Below are positions 44,171 to 57,282 of a stretch of DNA of 64,000 nucleotides, one piece after another. Under the pieces are notes generated by a model. It was not told the origin of the DNA and searched no databases. It worked only from the letters and a program-made list of their open reading frames with translations. Both the position numbers and the translations under genes were made by a program. How positions within the stretch are numbered: the stretch's first letter is position 1; the number at the start of each line of letters is the position of its first letter. Source of the DNA: Chara braunii (Eukaryota; Streptophyta; Charophyceae; Charales; Characeae); assembly GCA_003427395.1 (NCBI GenBank), contig BFEA01000047.1:2978959-3042958 (forward strand), given 5' to 3'.

Positions 44171-44440
44171 ATCCTGCTCAGTCAATCCCCTGGATCCGAG
44201 GGTAATCAATGCTGGCAAGAATATCCCGCATCTGTGTTGTTCTGATTTCTGAATTCTGTCCATGTATTCGATGCGGGACCCATTTTTCTTTCAAAAACAA
44301 GTATACCATGCTGGACCCATTTTCCAGCACAGCAGGTGTTGCTCCCCACCAATAGATGGAGCCTCCCCCCAGGTGCTACCGGTGTCTGCTCGTACCAGCA
44401 CCACTAGCACTGGTGGGGGCGTGTTAAACAAAAAAACAAA
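44171..44440 (+). repeat. Dispersed repeat, copy 2
   Basis: It is homologous to 24540-24780 in order and orientation, but a ~60-bp insertion separates the first and second halves (GATGCGGGACCCATTTTTC appears to duplicate the CTGGACCCATTTTCCAGC segment). Confidence 0.65.
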
Positions 44441-44639
44441 AAAAAAATCACTGATCAATGCATTGCAATAACAATCATCCATCAACGCATTGCAATAACA
44501 GTCACTTTGTCTACCTATTAGAATAATTGTATTTATGATTATTGATTTGTTTACTTATTTTCCTCCTACGAATTGGCGGAGATCAATTATCCATTGGCTG
44601 GTGCTGCCACCCATTTTGCTCCGGATGCTGAGCTCCATA

Positions 44640-44745
44640 AGCTGCAGCGCTTTAATGCCCCAGACTGAAAGCATGGGGCGGGCCCAAGTACTGGTGGTTA
44701 AATGATGATACCTCAAGGCCATTGCCCTGTCCTTAAAAAAAGAAA
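44640..44745 (+). mobile_element. SINE-like copy sharing the AATGATGATA...GCCCT tail
   Basis: GGTTAAATGATGATACCTCA, then AGGCCATTGCCCTGTCCTT, matches the tails of the SINEs at 2293-2459 and 4862-5040. The upstream part (CTGCAGCGCTTTAATGCCCC) is different, so this is a chimeric or related SINE family with a conserved 3' end. Confidence 0.6.
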
Positions 44746-44823
44746 AGAACAGAAAAGAGAAATAAAGAAGGAAAGAAAGAAACGAAAAGAAAAGAAAAGA
44801 AAGACTGACTCACCTTGTCAGTG

Positions 44824-47540
<2,717 letters not shown>

Positions 47541-47550
47541 TTCACAGGGA

Positions 47551-50271
47551 TTAGGATTCATCTTCCACTGGACTTGTAACAACTACACCCTCTCCATTGT
47601 CCACATTTTCATAGTCGTCCTCCCCAAGGTACCCTTTTTGAGTTACATACGGACCCTCGAGGTCTTCCCCTCCGTGCGCTTGCCCCTCACGCTCTTCCTG
47701 CTCATCATGGCCGTTTTCTGCCAGTCCTGCTGCATTTTCGAGTTCCGCCCTAATCTGGGCGATAGGGTCACGTAGCATACTGTCTGCCAGCTCCAGATAT
47801 GCAGAAGCATGAGGTAGATCCAGAGAGGACAATTTGAAATGCTCCTGCGCTTTCAAGGCCCACTCAAAATTGGGAAAAAGATTTGGGTACTCTCCAGGAT
47901 CGGCAAGCGATTCCGCCGCTTTCTGATTCACCTTGCTAAGATCGTTGTGCCACAGATGGACAACCTCAGACACCATGCTGGGAGCATACGTTCTGGCCAT
48001 AAAAGCCGCCTCCGGAATGCGGCCACTTGCACACAAAAGCTTGACACAATCCTCCACTCTGCCCAACAGGAACAAGCTCATAAAAGCTATGTTGCTCTTT
48101 CCCTGCTCTTTCGCAGTCCGTGCAAGCTCCTCCATGTCCTTGGCATTCCCTATTGCCGTCGCCAGCAACAGCAGGCCGCTTAAGTCGACCGCATGGCGCA
48201 GGCATTTCTGTGCGACCTCAAACTTCCCCGCCGCCATCGCCAGCTCTCCCAGCTGTCTCCATTTCGCCTCGCTTTTCAGTTCCTCCGCAATCTCGCGTGC
48301 GCAATCCAGGTTGCCCAGCTGCATCGCCAGATCAAACTTGTAGTCAGGGTCCGTTGCAATCTGCAGAGCATCCTCGAGCAGCTCCCGCGCCTCCAGAAAC
48401 CGCGCCACGCTGTTCCAGTTGGACTTGGGTATCGTGGGCAGAACTGCGGCGGCGCCCTCCAGGTCACCCCGAAGAACAAGCGTCTTGTACTGGATCAAGC
48501 TCAACAAAAGTGTGTAGCTCACGACGTTGAATTCCTTGTCGATGAGAAACACTCTGCTGTGACTCGACAGGTACCCAAGGAGGTACATCGGCCGGTCCAG
48601 GTGGAACATGGTCGTCACTTCTCCGCCCACGCAGTAATTAAGATGCAGCTGAGAATTGTTGTAAATGAAGCAATCGCCGACCCAGACGCCAGTGATCACT
48701 CGCTCAGGCACCTCATGTAGGAGCTCGAAGGCATCCTCGATTCCGTCCTCGTCCACCGTCTTTCCCGAGTCCAAGTGTGCAGTGACCACGTCCCGATGGA
48801 ACTTCAAGATGAAGAAGCTGTCATCACAAATAATGGTCAACAGCTCCTCGTTGTCCGCCCACAGAATGTTCTTCACAGCAACGTCGATGCGGCGGACCAC
48901 CCGGCACTCCGACCAGTCGTAGAAGCAGACAAAATCGTTCGATCTGACAGCCAGCAGGGCACCGCCAAAGAGGCCCTCGGCAGAAAAGGTGGGCCGCATG
49001 CTCTTCCGTTCCTGAAAGGACTTGCTGAAGATCCTGATCTTCGACGTGCTCTCCCGCACGGCGTACTCACCCTCCGTCGACCAGACAAAGTCCAGCGCCG
49101 AGCCAAAGGACCGATTCCTCCAGGCAAGCGCAGTGTAAATGATGTACTCCCCGTCCCCGCAGACAACGACAAATCGTCCGTTGGGGTTATGCTTGAGGCT
49201 CTGCGGGTAGAGATCGCAGCTCCCGAGCTCTTTCACTGCCAGAGGCAATCGTTCCCCGTCGTTCATCTCCACCTCTGCGCCGACAGACTTGATGTTGACA
49301 GTCTGTATCTCGTTGTGCTTCGCCCACACCACCTTACCACTACCATCCATGCTGGCCACGGGTTCCTCCCTCCCCATCCTTATCATCACCGTGCCTTCAT
49401 CGTAGCCAATGGCAACCTTATTACACCCCTTGAGGGCACCGATGGTCCAGACACGCTCAAGGCCATAGTTCAGGGTGTTCTCCAGCCTGTAAGTGGAGGC
49501 GTGCCACACGCGTAAAGTGCCATCCTCCGAGCCAGTGATGATGACAGGCAGCTCCGGATGGAAGCAGACAGCAGAAACGTTGTGCGAGTGGCCTTCGAGC
49601 GTCTGCACGCAACTCTTGGTCTGGTAATCCCACACTTTGACAAGCTTGTCGTCGGCGCCCGAGATCAGGTGCGGTCGATCGCCACCACCGAAGTAGTCCA
49701 GACAATTGACACCCTTTTCGTGGCCCTCGAGCGTGAAGTTGGGATCGGAATTGCCCAGACTCCAGACCTTGATGGTTCGGTCCAACGAGGCCGAGGCGAA
49801 GGTGTTGGTGTCCTTCGGGTTGAAGACCACCTGCATGACGTAATGGGCATGCCCCTCGAAGATCTGCGTGCACATCCACCCCCTGTCCCAGTCCCATAAC
49901 TTGATCAGCATGTCATCCGAGGATGACAGCACATAGGGCAACGTGGGGTGCACGGCAACACATCGAATGTAGTCCGTGTGAGCCTCAAAGGTCTTGACTT
50001 TGTCCGAGGTGTTGTAATTATAGACTCGGATAAACATGTCGTCCGAGCCGGCAATAACCCACTCCTTCCTGGCGATGAACTTGGACGAACGGACTGGGAG
50101 GTCCGTGACCTCAAAGGACTTGACCAAGGTCTGGGTTTGGTAGTTCCACAAATACACGTTGCCATTGTAAAGACTTGCCAAAATCCATGGCTCCGATGGA
50201 TGGAGGTCGACGCTCTTTACGCGATCGGAACGCTGGGCGAGTTCCCGCTTGATCTCCAGACGAAGCGGCAT
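47551..50271 (-). CDS. COPB2: Coatomer subunit beta' (beta'-COP), complete, intronless
   Basis: A 906-residue protein, the usual length for the family. It starts MPLRLEIKRELAQRSDRVKS, which matches plant beta'-COP starts and supports the ATG at 50269-50271. Residues 10-300 form a seven-bladed WD40 propeller (for example SSSDDMLIKLWDWDRGW near 117-132, SASLDRTIKVW 160-170, GADDKLVKVWDY 205-216, GSEDGTLRVWH 247-257). A second propeller region follows to about 590 (NPNGRFVVVCGDGEYIIYTA, DRPMYLLGYL). An alpha-solenoid continues to about 820 (ATDPDYKFDLAMQLG, KVNQKAAESLADPGEYPNLF), with an acidic tail of ~60 residues. The protein acts in the COPI coat on Golgi membranes, where its first propeller binds dilysine retrieval signals. 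No stop or frameshift is present. Plant homologues are normally split by many introns, so a single exon is unusual here. Confidence 0.95.
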   Translation of the reverse strand: MPLRLEIKRELAQRSDRVKSVDLHPSEPWILASLYNGNVYLWNYQTQTLVKSFEVTDLPVRSSKFIARKEWVIAGSDDMFIRVYNYNTSDKVKTFEAHTDYIRCVAVHPTLPYVLSSSDDMLIKLWDWDRGWMCTQIFEGHAHYVMQVVFNPKDTNTFASASLDRTIKVWSLGNSDPNFTLEGHEKGVNCLDYFGGGDRPHLISGADDKLVKVWDYQTKSCVQTLEGHSHNVSAVCFHPELPVIITGSEDGTLRVWHASTYRLENTLNYGLERVWTIGALKGCNKVAIGYDEGTVMIRMGREEPVASMDGSGKVVWAKHNEIQTVNIKSVGAEVEMNDGERLPLAVKELGSCDLYPQSLKHNPNGRFVVVCGDGEYIIYTALAWRNRSFGSALDFVWSTEGEYAVRESTSKIRIFSKSFQERKSMRPTFSAEGLFGGALLAVRSNDFVCFYDWSECRVVRRIDVAVKNILWADNEELLTIICDDSFFILKFHRDVVTAHLDSGKTVDEDGIEDAFELLHEVPERVITGVWVGDCFIYNNSQLHLNYCVGGEVTTMFHLDRPMYLLGYLSSHSRVFLIDKEFNVVSYTLLLSLIQYKTLVLRGDLEGAAAVLPTIPKSNWNSVARFLEARELLEDALQIATDPDYKFDLAMQLGNLDCAREIAEELKSEAKWRQLGELAMAAGKFEVAQKCLRHAVDLSGLLLLATAIGNAKDMEELARTAKEQGKSNIAFMSLFLLGRVEDCVKLLCASGRIPEAAFMARTYAPSMVSEVVHLWHNDLSKVNQKAAESLADPGEYPNLFPNFEWALKAQEHFKLSSLDLPHASAYLELADSMLRDPIAQIRAELENAAGLAENGHDEQEEREGQAHGGEDLEGPYVTQKGYLGEDDYENVDNGEGVVVTSPVEDES

Positions 50272-50311
50272 CCTCGCTCAATCAGTGAGAACAACCGCCT
50301 GCTGCCCCAGA

Positions 50312-50355
50312 CTGCACGAAATGCACAAAAACAACCACCAAGCAGATTCACTCAC
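50312..50355 (-). promoter_or_regulatory. Candidate short 5' UTR intron or leader with splice-like sites
   Basis: Upstream of the ATG the minus strand reads CAG/GTGAGTG (donor consensus, 50349-50358) and then a T-rich stretch ending GTGCAG (50311-50316). The implied intron of ~44 nt is short for a plant. It is the only sign of splicing at this locus, and transcripts would be needed to accept it. Confidence 0.3.
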
Positions 50356-50387
50356 CTGACTAAGTCCATCATTCCTTGTACGGAAAG

Positions 50388-50570
50388 AAGGGGGAGGGCG
50401 AGGGAAGGGCCCGCGGGGGGAAGGGGGGGGGATAGGGCCGCGGGGGAAGGCAAAGGGGACGAAGGAAAGGGGGGGAAGGGGAGGGAAGAGGGGGAAGGGA
50501 GGGGAGGGAAGGGGGGGAACGGGGGGGAGGGAAGGAAACGCGGGGAGGGGGGCCGCCAGGGGGGCTAGCG
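50388..50570. promoter_or_regulatory. G-run tract upstream of the beta'-COP start
   Basis: The plus strand carries more than a dozen runs of 3-9 G separated by A/C in 180 bp, about 110 bp upstream of the start codon. The gene's own strand is correspondingly C/T-rich. Such a tract could form G-quadruplexes and lies where the core promoter or 5' leader must be. No TATA box is evident. Confidence 0.4.
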
Positions 50571-50579
50571 CCCTCACAA

Positions 50580-51302
50580 TGTGTTTTTTTTTGTTTTGTT
50601 TTTTTAAACAAGCTAGTTAGTTTTGCCCGCAAATACTTAGTTTTGCGCCTTAACAAGGTGATTAACTTCGGTTTTGAAGCCCTAACAATGTAATTTACTT
50701 TTTTTTTTTAATAACACAACAAGGGCGACTTAGAGAGCCCTAACAACCCCATTCCGTCAGGGTTCGAACTCGTGATCGATTTATTAAACAGTAGGTACAT
50801 AGGTGTGTAGAATTCAGCCACGTGGGCAGGGTACCGACCACCAAAACGATTATCTCACATAGTTTGTTTGTTTGTTTTTTCAAAGAAAGGGCCCACGCAA
50901 ATAGGCAAGGTACCAACCACACAAGGCAATCATCTTATCCTTTTTGTGTGTATCAAACGAGGAGAGCGGCACCCTCACAGCCGCACAAGGGATTCGAACT
51001 CGTGATGATCTGTTTAGTAATGGGTGTACCACTCAGCCGCACAGGTTAGGTTAAGTAGGCCGACCATGTTACTTGGCAATTGATTAATTAATTGAGCAAG
51101 GAAAGGACATCTTCTTTTTTACTTTCCCGCTGCTGCAAATAGCACAGGACTCCCAACGCCACTAAGAGCGTTATTACAGTATCATTGCTTAGTTCCGCAA
51201 AAAAGCAGAATTTCAATCCAGGCAAACCAAAAACCGAAAAAAAAGCAGGCTCTCTGTTGCACGTAGCATAAAACCCCGAACACCACCATGGTTGTTACGC
51301 CC
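50580..51302 (-). mobile_element. Two tandem tRNA-derived SINE-like copies
   Basis: Minus-strand heads: TGGCTGAATTCTACACACC (50801-50820) with B box GAGTTCGAACCC (50760-50772), and CGGCTGAGTGGTACACCC (51022-51040) with B box GAGTTCGAATCC (50991-51003). Both are followed by a related body (GGTACC.ACCAC, then a T-rich end at 50866-50880 and 50936-50948). No gene is seen in the remainder. Confidence 0.55.
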
Positions 51303-51698
51303 NNNNNNNNNNNNNNNNNNNNNNNNNNNNNNNNNNNNNNNNNNNNNNNNNNNNNNNNNNNNNNNNNNNNNNNNNNNNNNNNNNNNNNNNNNNNNNNNNN
51401 NNNNNNNNNNNNNNNNNNNNNNNNNNNNNNNNNNNNNNNNNNNNNNNNNNNNNNNNNNNNNNNNNNNNNNNNNNNNNNNNNNNNNNNNNNNNNNNNNNNN
51501 NNNNNNNNNNNNNNNNNNNNNNNNNNNNNNNNNNNNNNNNNNNNNNNNNNNNNNNNNNNNNNNNNNNNNNNNNNNNNNNNNNNNNNNNNNNNNNNNNNNN
51601 NNNNNNNNNNNNNNNNNNNNNNNNNNNNNNNNNNNNNNNNNNNNNNNNNNNNNNNNNNNNNNNNNNNNNNNNNNNNNNNNNNNNNNNNNNNNNNNNNN
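51303..51698. other. Assembly gap (396 N)
   Basis: Undetermined sequence abutting a (TC)n microsatellite, which probably caused the assembly break. Confidence 1.

Positions 51699-51781
<83 letters not shown>
51699..51781. repeat. (TC)n microsatellite
   Basis: About 41 TC units, followed by (GT)-rich sequence with a duplicated TGTGTGACACGAACACACG (51821 and 51862). Confidence 0.97.
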
Positions 51782-51787
<6 letters not shown>

Positions 51788-51889
51788 CTCTGTATGTGCG
51801 TGTGTATGCGTGTTTGTGTGTGTGACACGAACACACGGATTCTCTCTGTGTGTGTGTGTGTGTGTGTGACACGAACACACGCAGAATCC

Positions 51890-53519
51890 GAAGGGTTACT
51901 CGGAACTTACTGTATTATTTTCCACTTAAGAAAATAGAAACGAATCACCGCCCGCACGCGGCACGATGCAAGGAAAGTGTCTCGCTTAAGGTGGGACACA
52001 AAACCAATGTCGGTGTGATCACTGCGCACCCGAGGGGCTATTCTCTCCGCTCCCCGTCTCCTTTCCCAAACATAGCCAAGGAAGTCGAGGAGAAGAAGCA
52101 GAACCTTTTGCCCTAGGGGGTGGGGAAAAAAACAAAAACAACGTTCGAGGCCGCGTTCACGCAGTGAGGATGAACACACCAACGAGAAAAGGCCACGTAG
52201 AGAAGGGCGATGAAAAGGGGAGTAATAGCAATAAGCCCGAGGAGCAGCAGGAAGAAGCAAAAAGGCAGGACAGAGAAGCAGAATCGGACAAAGGGAGAAA
52301 AGAAGGCGAGACGTAAACAGGAGGGAGAAAGATGAAAAGACGAGCGAAAACGAGGAAAAAAGGAGGAACAGAAGAAAAGCCGGGAAGACTCTCCTTGCCA
52401 CGTATAGTCAACCCCTGCAGTTGCGCCCTGACATCTGCTTCGCGCGCTGACATCTGCTTCCGGCGACTCCGCCGTACACGATAGGGCAGGTCCTCGACTT
52501 AGGTCAGTGCGCCTGCGGAGGGAAGAAGGCAATAGGGTTTCAATCGCAAGTACGGTACTTCTGATTTGATCAGATCACATCACATCCAGTTGCTTTCAAT
52601 TTGCTTAACGAGGTAGGTAATGAGGACCTCGCTCCATTACTCCCACATCCACAAAGGCAAAAATTATGGCGGTGAATCTTCCCATGTTCAAGCGGAAGAT
52701 TCATTCTCATTTTGCACATTTGGTGAGTAGCGGAGCGCGGCCCTAAGTCCCATGTCAAGTAGAGAAAGTAGTAAGGCCTCGGTAGACGACAAAAGACACA
52801 ATCAAATCAACCTTCGAGGATATGAGCCACTCTTGAGGGCATACCATACTCACACTAGAGACTTTTTCTGACTCAACTCCGAACGTGATTGCAGCCAGAT
52901 GCATCCACGTCCTGACCGTAATTGCCCTCAGATACATAGAGAAAAGTGCTAGTGTGAGTATACGACTTCAGGCCGGCGAATCACCCCATCACTCACTACC
53001 TGCCGTACGACGAAACAACATCATAAAGCCTCGAAGAGAGAGGGATGTGGTAGCTAAAGAAGGCTGTTCGATACAGTGTATCTATGGGCCTCGCTCCACG
53101 ACCCGCCGAAGCGAAAAAAAACACACAAAAAAAGAAAAAACAGTAGGAAAAGGCCGAGTGAGTGTACATTTGCTCCTCCTTGCGGAAGATAGACTCGCCA
53201 CCTTACAAGTTGCGAGAGTATCGCAGCGAAAGACTCAATGCGTAAATTTTTTTTCCCTGACCCCTGACCCGCCTGCATCGTCACCATCATCATCCTGCTA
53301 CACATAGAACGTGTTCCTCTTCGTCCATCACCGCCATCATCATACTAGTAGACCTTGTTCTTCCTCCTATTCCTCATCTCCCCCCTCCTCCTTACCCTTG
53401 CTCCTCTTCTCTTCTGTCCCCTCCTCCTCCTCCTCCCCCTCCTCTTCTTTGTCCTCCTCCTTCCCCTCATCACCGTCGTCTCCTCCTTTTCTCCTCCTAC
53501 CCCTCTTCCTCCTCCTCAC

Positions 53520-53560
<41 letters not shown>

Positions 53561-54460
53561 ACATATTATCATCCTCATTCTTATCACCATCACCGCCATC
53601 ATCGCTATCACCATCACCATTATCGTAGTGCTGTTCAGATCGTTGGTCGGTTTCATTGTTGCACGTTGCCGTTAAAAGAGGAGGACACTTCGCGCAGTAT
53701 CATCAGATGACAACTGAAGCGAACGCGCTGACCTCTGGTGTTATGTGCTTGCTGCGCATGTGCACTCCCCTCCTCTCTCGCAATTTTCCATCTCTAATCT
53801 TCTCCCGATGTAAGGAAAGTTAAGAAGAGGAAGAGAAAAGAGGACGACGAGGAGCGTTCGTGCAAATGAGACCAAAAAAAAAAAAAAACGGCAGGCAAGA
53901 GGCTGTCCCCCACATCCACGGCAATATCATGACGCGGAAGACGACGGTAAACAAAAAGGGCAAGGAGGAGGAAAAGAGGAGAGGACAGGAGAAAGAGGAG
54001 GAAGAGAGAGAAACGGGGAAAAGAACGGCAAGGCAAAGGCAGAGGACGATCAACGAACCAGAAGGCGAGCACGAGCAAACCACGACGAGAAGATAAGGAT
54101 GAAGACAGCAGGCGATGGAGGACGGACGCAGAAGGGAAAGGAAGGAAAGGAAGAAGGAAGGACTCATCGTACCAAGCCGGACAATGTCCTGTCCGTGGAG
54201 TGTCGCTCCGCTGCCTGCCTGCTGCGCGTCGTGAGGAGAAAAAAGAGCGGGAAGAAAAGCGGGTCAATGAGGGCGGACTCACCTTGCCACGCCGAACTTG
54301 CCTGCCCGGTGCCGCTTCACCGCCCGCTGCGGTGCACGAGGTCACTCAGTGGAAGAGGTTGTCGAGTGGAGGAGTGGCACAGCAAGGTCGCGGTCTTAGA
54401 CACTGGCAAACCGTGGCCACCTGTCACGCGCGCCCATCAGTCGTAAAATGCCGAGAAGTC
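51890..54460. other. Intergenic, purine/pyrimidine-skewed; no gene recognised
   Basis: Long purine-rich plus-strand stretches (52100-52400, 53800-54200) and a pyrimidine-rich stretch (53340-53520) followed by (ATC)n (53518-53555) create long low-complexity open frames on both strands without domains. A 12-nt inverted pair TACTCACACTAG / CTAGTGTGAGTA lies at 52847-52858 and 52949-52960. An inverted copy of the GTGCAAAATGA family is listed separately. Confidence 0.5.
52640..52745 (-). repeat. Inverted member of the GTGCAAAATGA dispersed family
   Basis: On the minus strand, ACTCACCAAATGTGCAAAATG, less one base at the end, is followed by AGAATGAATCTTCCGCTTGA and ACATGGGAAGATTCACCGCC, matching the units at 4580-5570. 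Confidence 0.75.
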
Positions 54461-54469
54461 CTTTTTTCG

Positions 54470-54690
54470 CGGTTTCCCATTTCCCATTGGCGGTTTCCAT
54501 TTTTCATTTTTCACGCCTGGGACAATTTGCGTGATACCCCTAAAAGTTCCCGTTATTGGGCACCGCGCGCTGAATTTACGCTTGCGAATTTCCCATTTGG
54601 CGGTTTGCATTTTTCACGATTGGAAAACTTTGCGTGATACCCCTGAAAGTTGCCGTCATTTGGCACCGCGTGCCGAATTTCGTTCATTTG
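54470..54690 (+). repeat. Direct repeat of about 120 bp
   Basis: TTGGCGGTTT.CATTTTTCA, then TTTGCGTGATACCCCT.AAAG, TT.CCGT, ATT.GGCACCGCG and GAATTT, occurs at 54486 and 54597. Confidence 0.8.
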
Positions 54691-54826
54691 CTGCACGCCC
54701 GTGCCGCGCGCACAGCTTCACTGCAAAACCCTACGCGACGGGGCTGATACTCACGTGAGATATCACCGGGCCCAGGTAAAATTCAGAATTTTCTGGTCAT
54801 CGGTTTGTATCGGGGTTGGAACTCCT

Positions 54827-54925
54827 GGGGCTAGGTCCCACTTGCACGAATTAAGAAATACTGACCGTACATAGCAAAGATCAACGGCCGAAATCTCCTA
54901 ATTTGCGCAAGTGGGACCTTGCCCC
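54827..54925. mobile_element. 99-bp palindromic miniature element
   Basis: GGGGCTAGGTCCCACTTGCA starts a 27-nt arm (54827-54853) whose reverse complement, with three mismatches, is 54899-54925. The loop is 45 nt. No clear target duplication is seen. It may be a foldback relic or a small-RNA-type hairpin. Confidence 0.55.
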
Positions 54926-55299
54926 TGGTCTGCATGTCAAAAGTTTTGGGGGGGACCAACGAAGCTAGGCTCGTTGGTACTAGCGCGATTTGGGCCTCCC
55001 ATGGTCGCCATCGAACACGCACACTTGCCAGCACAAGTCCACACGCGCAGTAAGGCCGACTAAACAGTCTGACACAGTCATGCTTTTCTTGTGGACTTGT
55101 GTACGGGCCTTGCCACACCACTTCAGAGTCCCAGGAAAAATTTGTGGGTGCTCCCAAATGTTGCAACTTGTGAAGTCCCGTTCGAAAGTGCCCTTGGGGT
55201 CTCCTTGCACCACTCTCCACTCTCCGTGAAACCGGGGAGAATACGTGGAGAGCTGTCAGACTCCCCGATTTCACTTTTTTTTTGTCATGGTTGCACTTA

Positions 55300-55705
55300 G
55301 GGTCTTGCTCCACTACTGTCCACTATACAGAATTCGTATCGCGGCTGTATAGCTGTCAGAGCTAAAAGAATCGTATAAATTGTGGCATCGCTCCACTTCC
55401 TATCTGCTATACAAGTTGCCAATTCTTGAGTTCACTACAAAATACCCATACAACACTACACAACAACAATTTGTCGACCCAGATTCCAGGTGCTCCATAC
55501 CATTTCGCCATAGAACGCCAACCTCCTTCGACCACCCTCCGAGTAACAACGTTTGCAGCCTGGGAACTATACGGGATGGTATGGTGAATTTGGAGAGCGC
55601 CATCTGACAACTATACGGTGGTTTCCAAAGTTACATTTTGGATAGTAAGTGGAGCGGTGTCCCGCCATCCGAAATCGTACAGCAGATAGTAGTGGAGCGA
55701 GACCC
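55300..55705. mobile_element. PIF/Harbinger-type MITE with TTA target duplication
   Basis: The ends GGGTCTTGCTCCACTACT and (reverse strand) GGGTCTCGCTCCACTACT are inverted repeats with one mismatch. TTA flanks both sides (55297-55299 and 55706-55708). The inner sequence repeats a ...CGCTCCACTTCCTATCTGCTATAC motif. It is too short for a transposase. The termini resemble, but are not the same as, those of 35684-36190. Confidence 0.8.
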
Positions 55706-55708
55706 TTA

Positions 55709-56539
55709 AGGTCTCACTCTCCATTTTGTGAGTGCACTACGAGAGGACTCTCAAAAAAAGGTTGTTGTAGGCTGTGAACTTTCCTTCCTCACGGAGTCTA
55801 TTTGGAAAAGGTTTTCTGACAGATCTCCAAGGTTTTTTTCCTCGTCGATTCAAGAGTTAGTGCAGCGATCCAAAACTCTTCAAAATTGTGAATCGGAGAG
55901 TAGCACAACAAGACCCTTGGTCACACTAGGCTTGAGGATGTACTTCCCCGACATCACAGAGGTCGCTACCATACCTGTTTAGTGTGGCAAATTATGACAC
56001 AAAGGCTCTTGTCCATAAATGTTCACTCCCTAATCTCGGAACAAACTTGGAGGCGCAAGGGAGGTAGATCAAAACTGGGTATTCGCAGATAAGCATCAAG
56101 ATGAAGTTCGAAAGTTACTCCCTAATATGATTTTTTGACATCTCTTTGACTCCCTTTCGGGAGTCCCTTTCGGGAGTTGAGTTCAACAGTATGGGCCTCG
56201 CCCGTATAAGCATTGCCACATATACTCTCGGATTCAGCTCCCGAAAGTGAGTTTGAGAGTTGTTAGAGAAGCGGGCTTGACAATACTCTCAAGCTTCCTT
56301 TTGGTACCTACCTGCAAAATGTCATTTTCGAGAGACTTCAGGCCGACCTCGGAAGTCGATCTTGAAATTCCCGAGTGGGCTATTAATGATAAACTACACT
56401 TGTTGATGGTCTTTGTCAGTCTCGGAGTTCAAGAGTGCCTCGTTAAACAACCTGCTGTTGTGAAGGGCACACTCGAATGAGAATTTACTGAAGAACACTC
56501 CCAAAAATATTCTCCAATTCAGGATTGGTGTTCCAATTC
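55709..56539. other. Intergenic between MITE and PLE B
   Basis: Contains CCTTTCGGGAGT repeats (56151-56176). No domain is seen in its short open frames. Confidence 0.5.
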
Positions 56540-57056
56540 AGTTTTTGACAGGGTGATATCGGCTTTTGGGCTCGTTCCCTCGGTCCGTCCAACGAGGGCC
56601 AGTCATTTTTGCTTAAGACTTTTTCACATTTTTTTTACTATGATTTGGTTTTTGCTAGTGCGGTGTGATGTTGGAACCTCGGTCCACCCGAGCCGGAGCA
56701 GATACCATGTTTTCTTTTCCTTTCTTGCGTGCGGTTTAACGGTTTCGAACCGTTGGCCGAGTACTCCCGACGATTTCGTTAACCCCCCTTTTTTTTCAGT
56801 AGCTTTTTCAGCGATTAGCAGGATTTTGCGTGAATATAAATAGGATTACACAATAGTGACTCGACCTCTTTGGGTCTATGTTAGAGACTACTGAAGTAGG
56901 AATGGACATAGGCGGGCTTGTCGGATTGTGCGGCGGATCACGGGGTGTGTGGAACGTTGGAATGTTTAAGGAAGTATCATCTGTTGTTGTTTTCATCTTC
57001 TCGACTCTTCGAGTCTTTGCTCTTGGATTTTGACGAACTTGTGATGTTTCTCATCT
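56540..57056 (+). repeat. Left pseudo-LTR of PLE B
   Basis: It starts AGTTTTTGACAGGGTGATAT and ends GTGATGTTTCTCATCT. It differs from the right copy by scattered substitutions and a duplicated GGTTTAA.GGTTTCGAACCG segment in the latter. It carries TATAAATA at 56835-56842, a plausible core promoter, and a small stem GACTC-TTC-GAGTC (57002-57014). Confidence 0.9.
56835..56842 (+). promoter_or_regulatory. TATA box-like site in left pseudo-LTR
   Basis: TATAAATA in an otherwise GC-neutral context, conserved in the other copy of the repeat. It would place transcription start near 56870, about 400 bp before the ORF1 zinc knuckle. Confidence 0.45.
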
Positions 57057-57282
57057 ATGACCGCGCACGTGAACTTACCTGAAGATAACCTGCTGGGTTG
57101 GAGTGAGCGTGATCAACCAGTACCGTTACGAGTACGTTTTGTTTGAAGTTACTGGTTTGGGTGGTCTATAGCCGTTTCGAGGTTGTGGCGAAGACCCCAT
57201 CTCGGGTGCGGAGCAGCGAGAGGGTAGTAGGCTGCAGAAAAGTAGTGGAGGTGGTGAGCGTCGTCATCCTCACCAACCAACG

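Noticed and set aside
47839..50568. Several long open frames on the plus strand opposite the beta'-COP gene
   Set aside because: Antisense shadows of a GC-rich coding sequence with no domain similarity of their own.
51182..51880. Long Arg-Glu and Ser-Leu open frames
   Set aside because: Produced by an assembly gap plus the (TC)n microsatellite.
53311..53675. Ser/Leu/Pro- and His/Ile-rich open frames
   Set aside because: Low-complexity pyrimidine tract and (ATC)n repeat, open in several frames at once.
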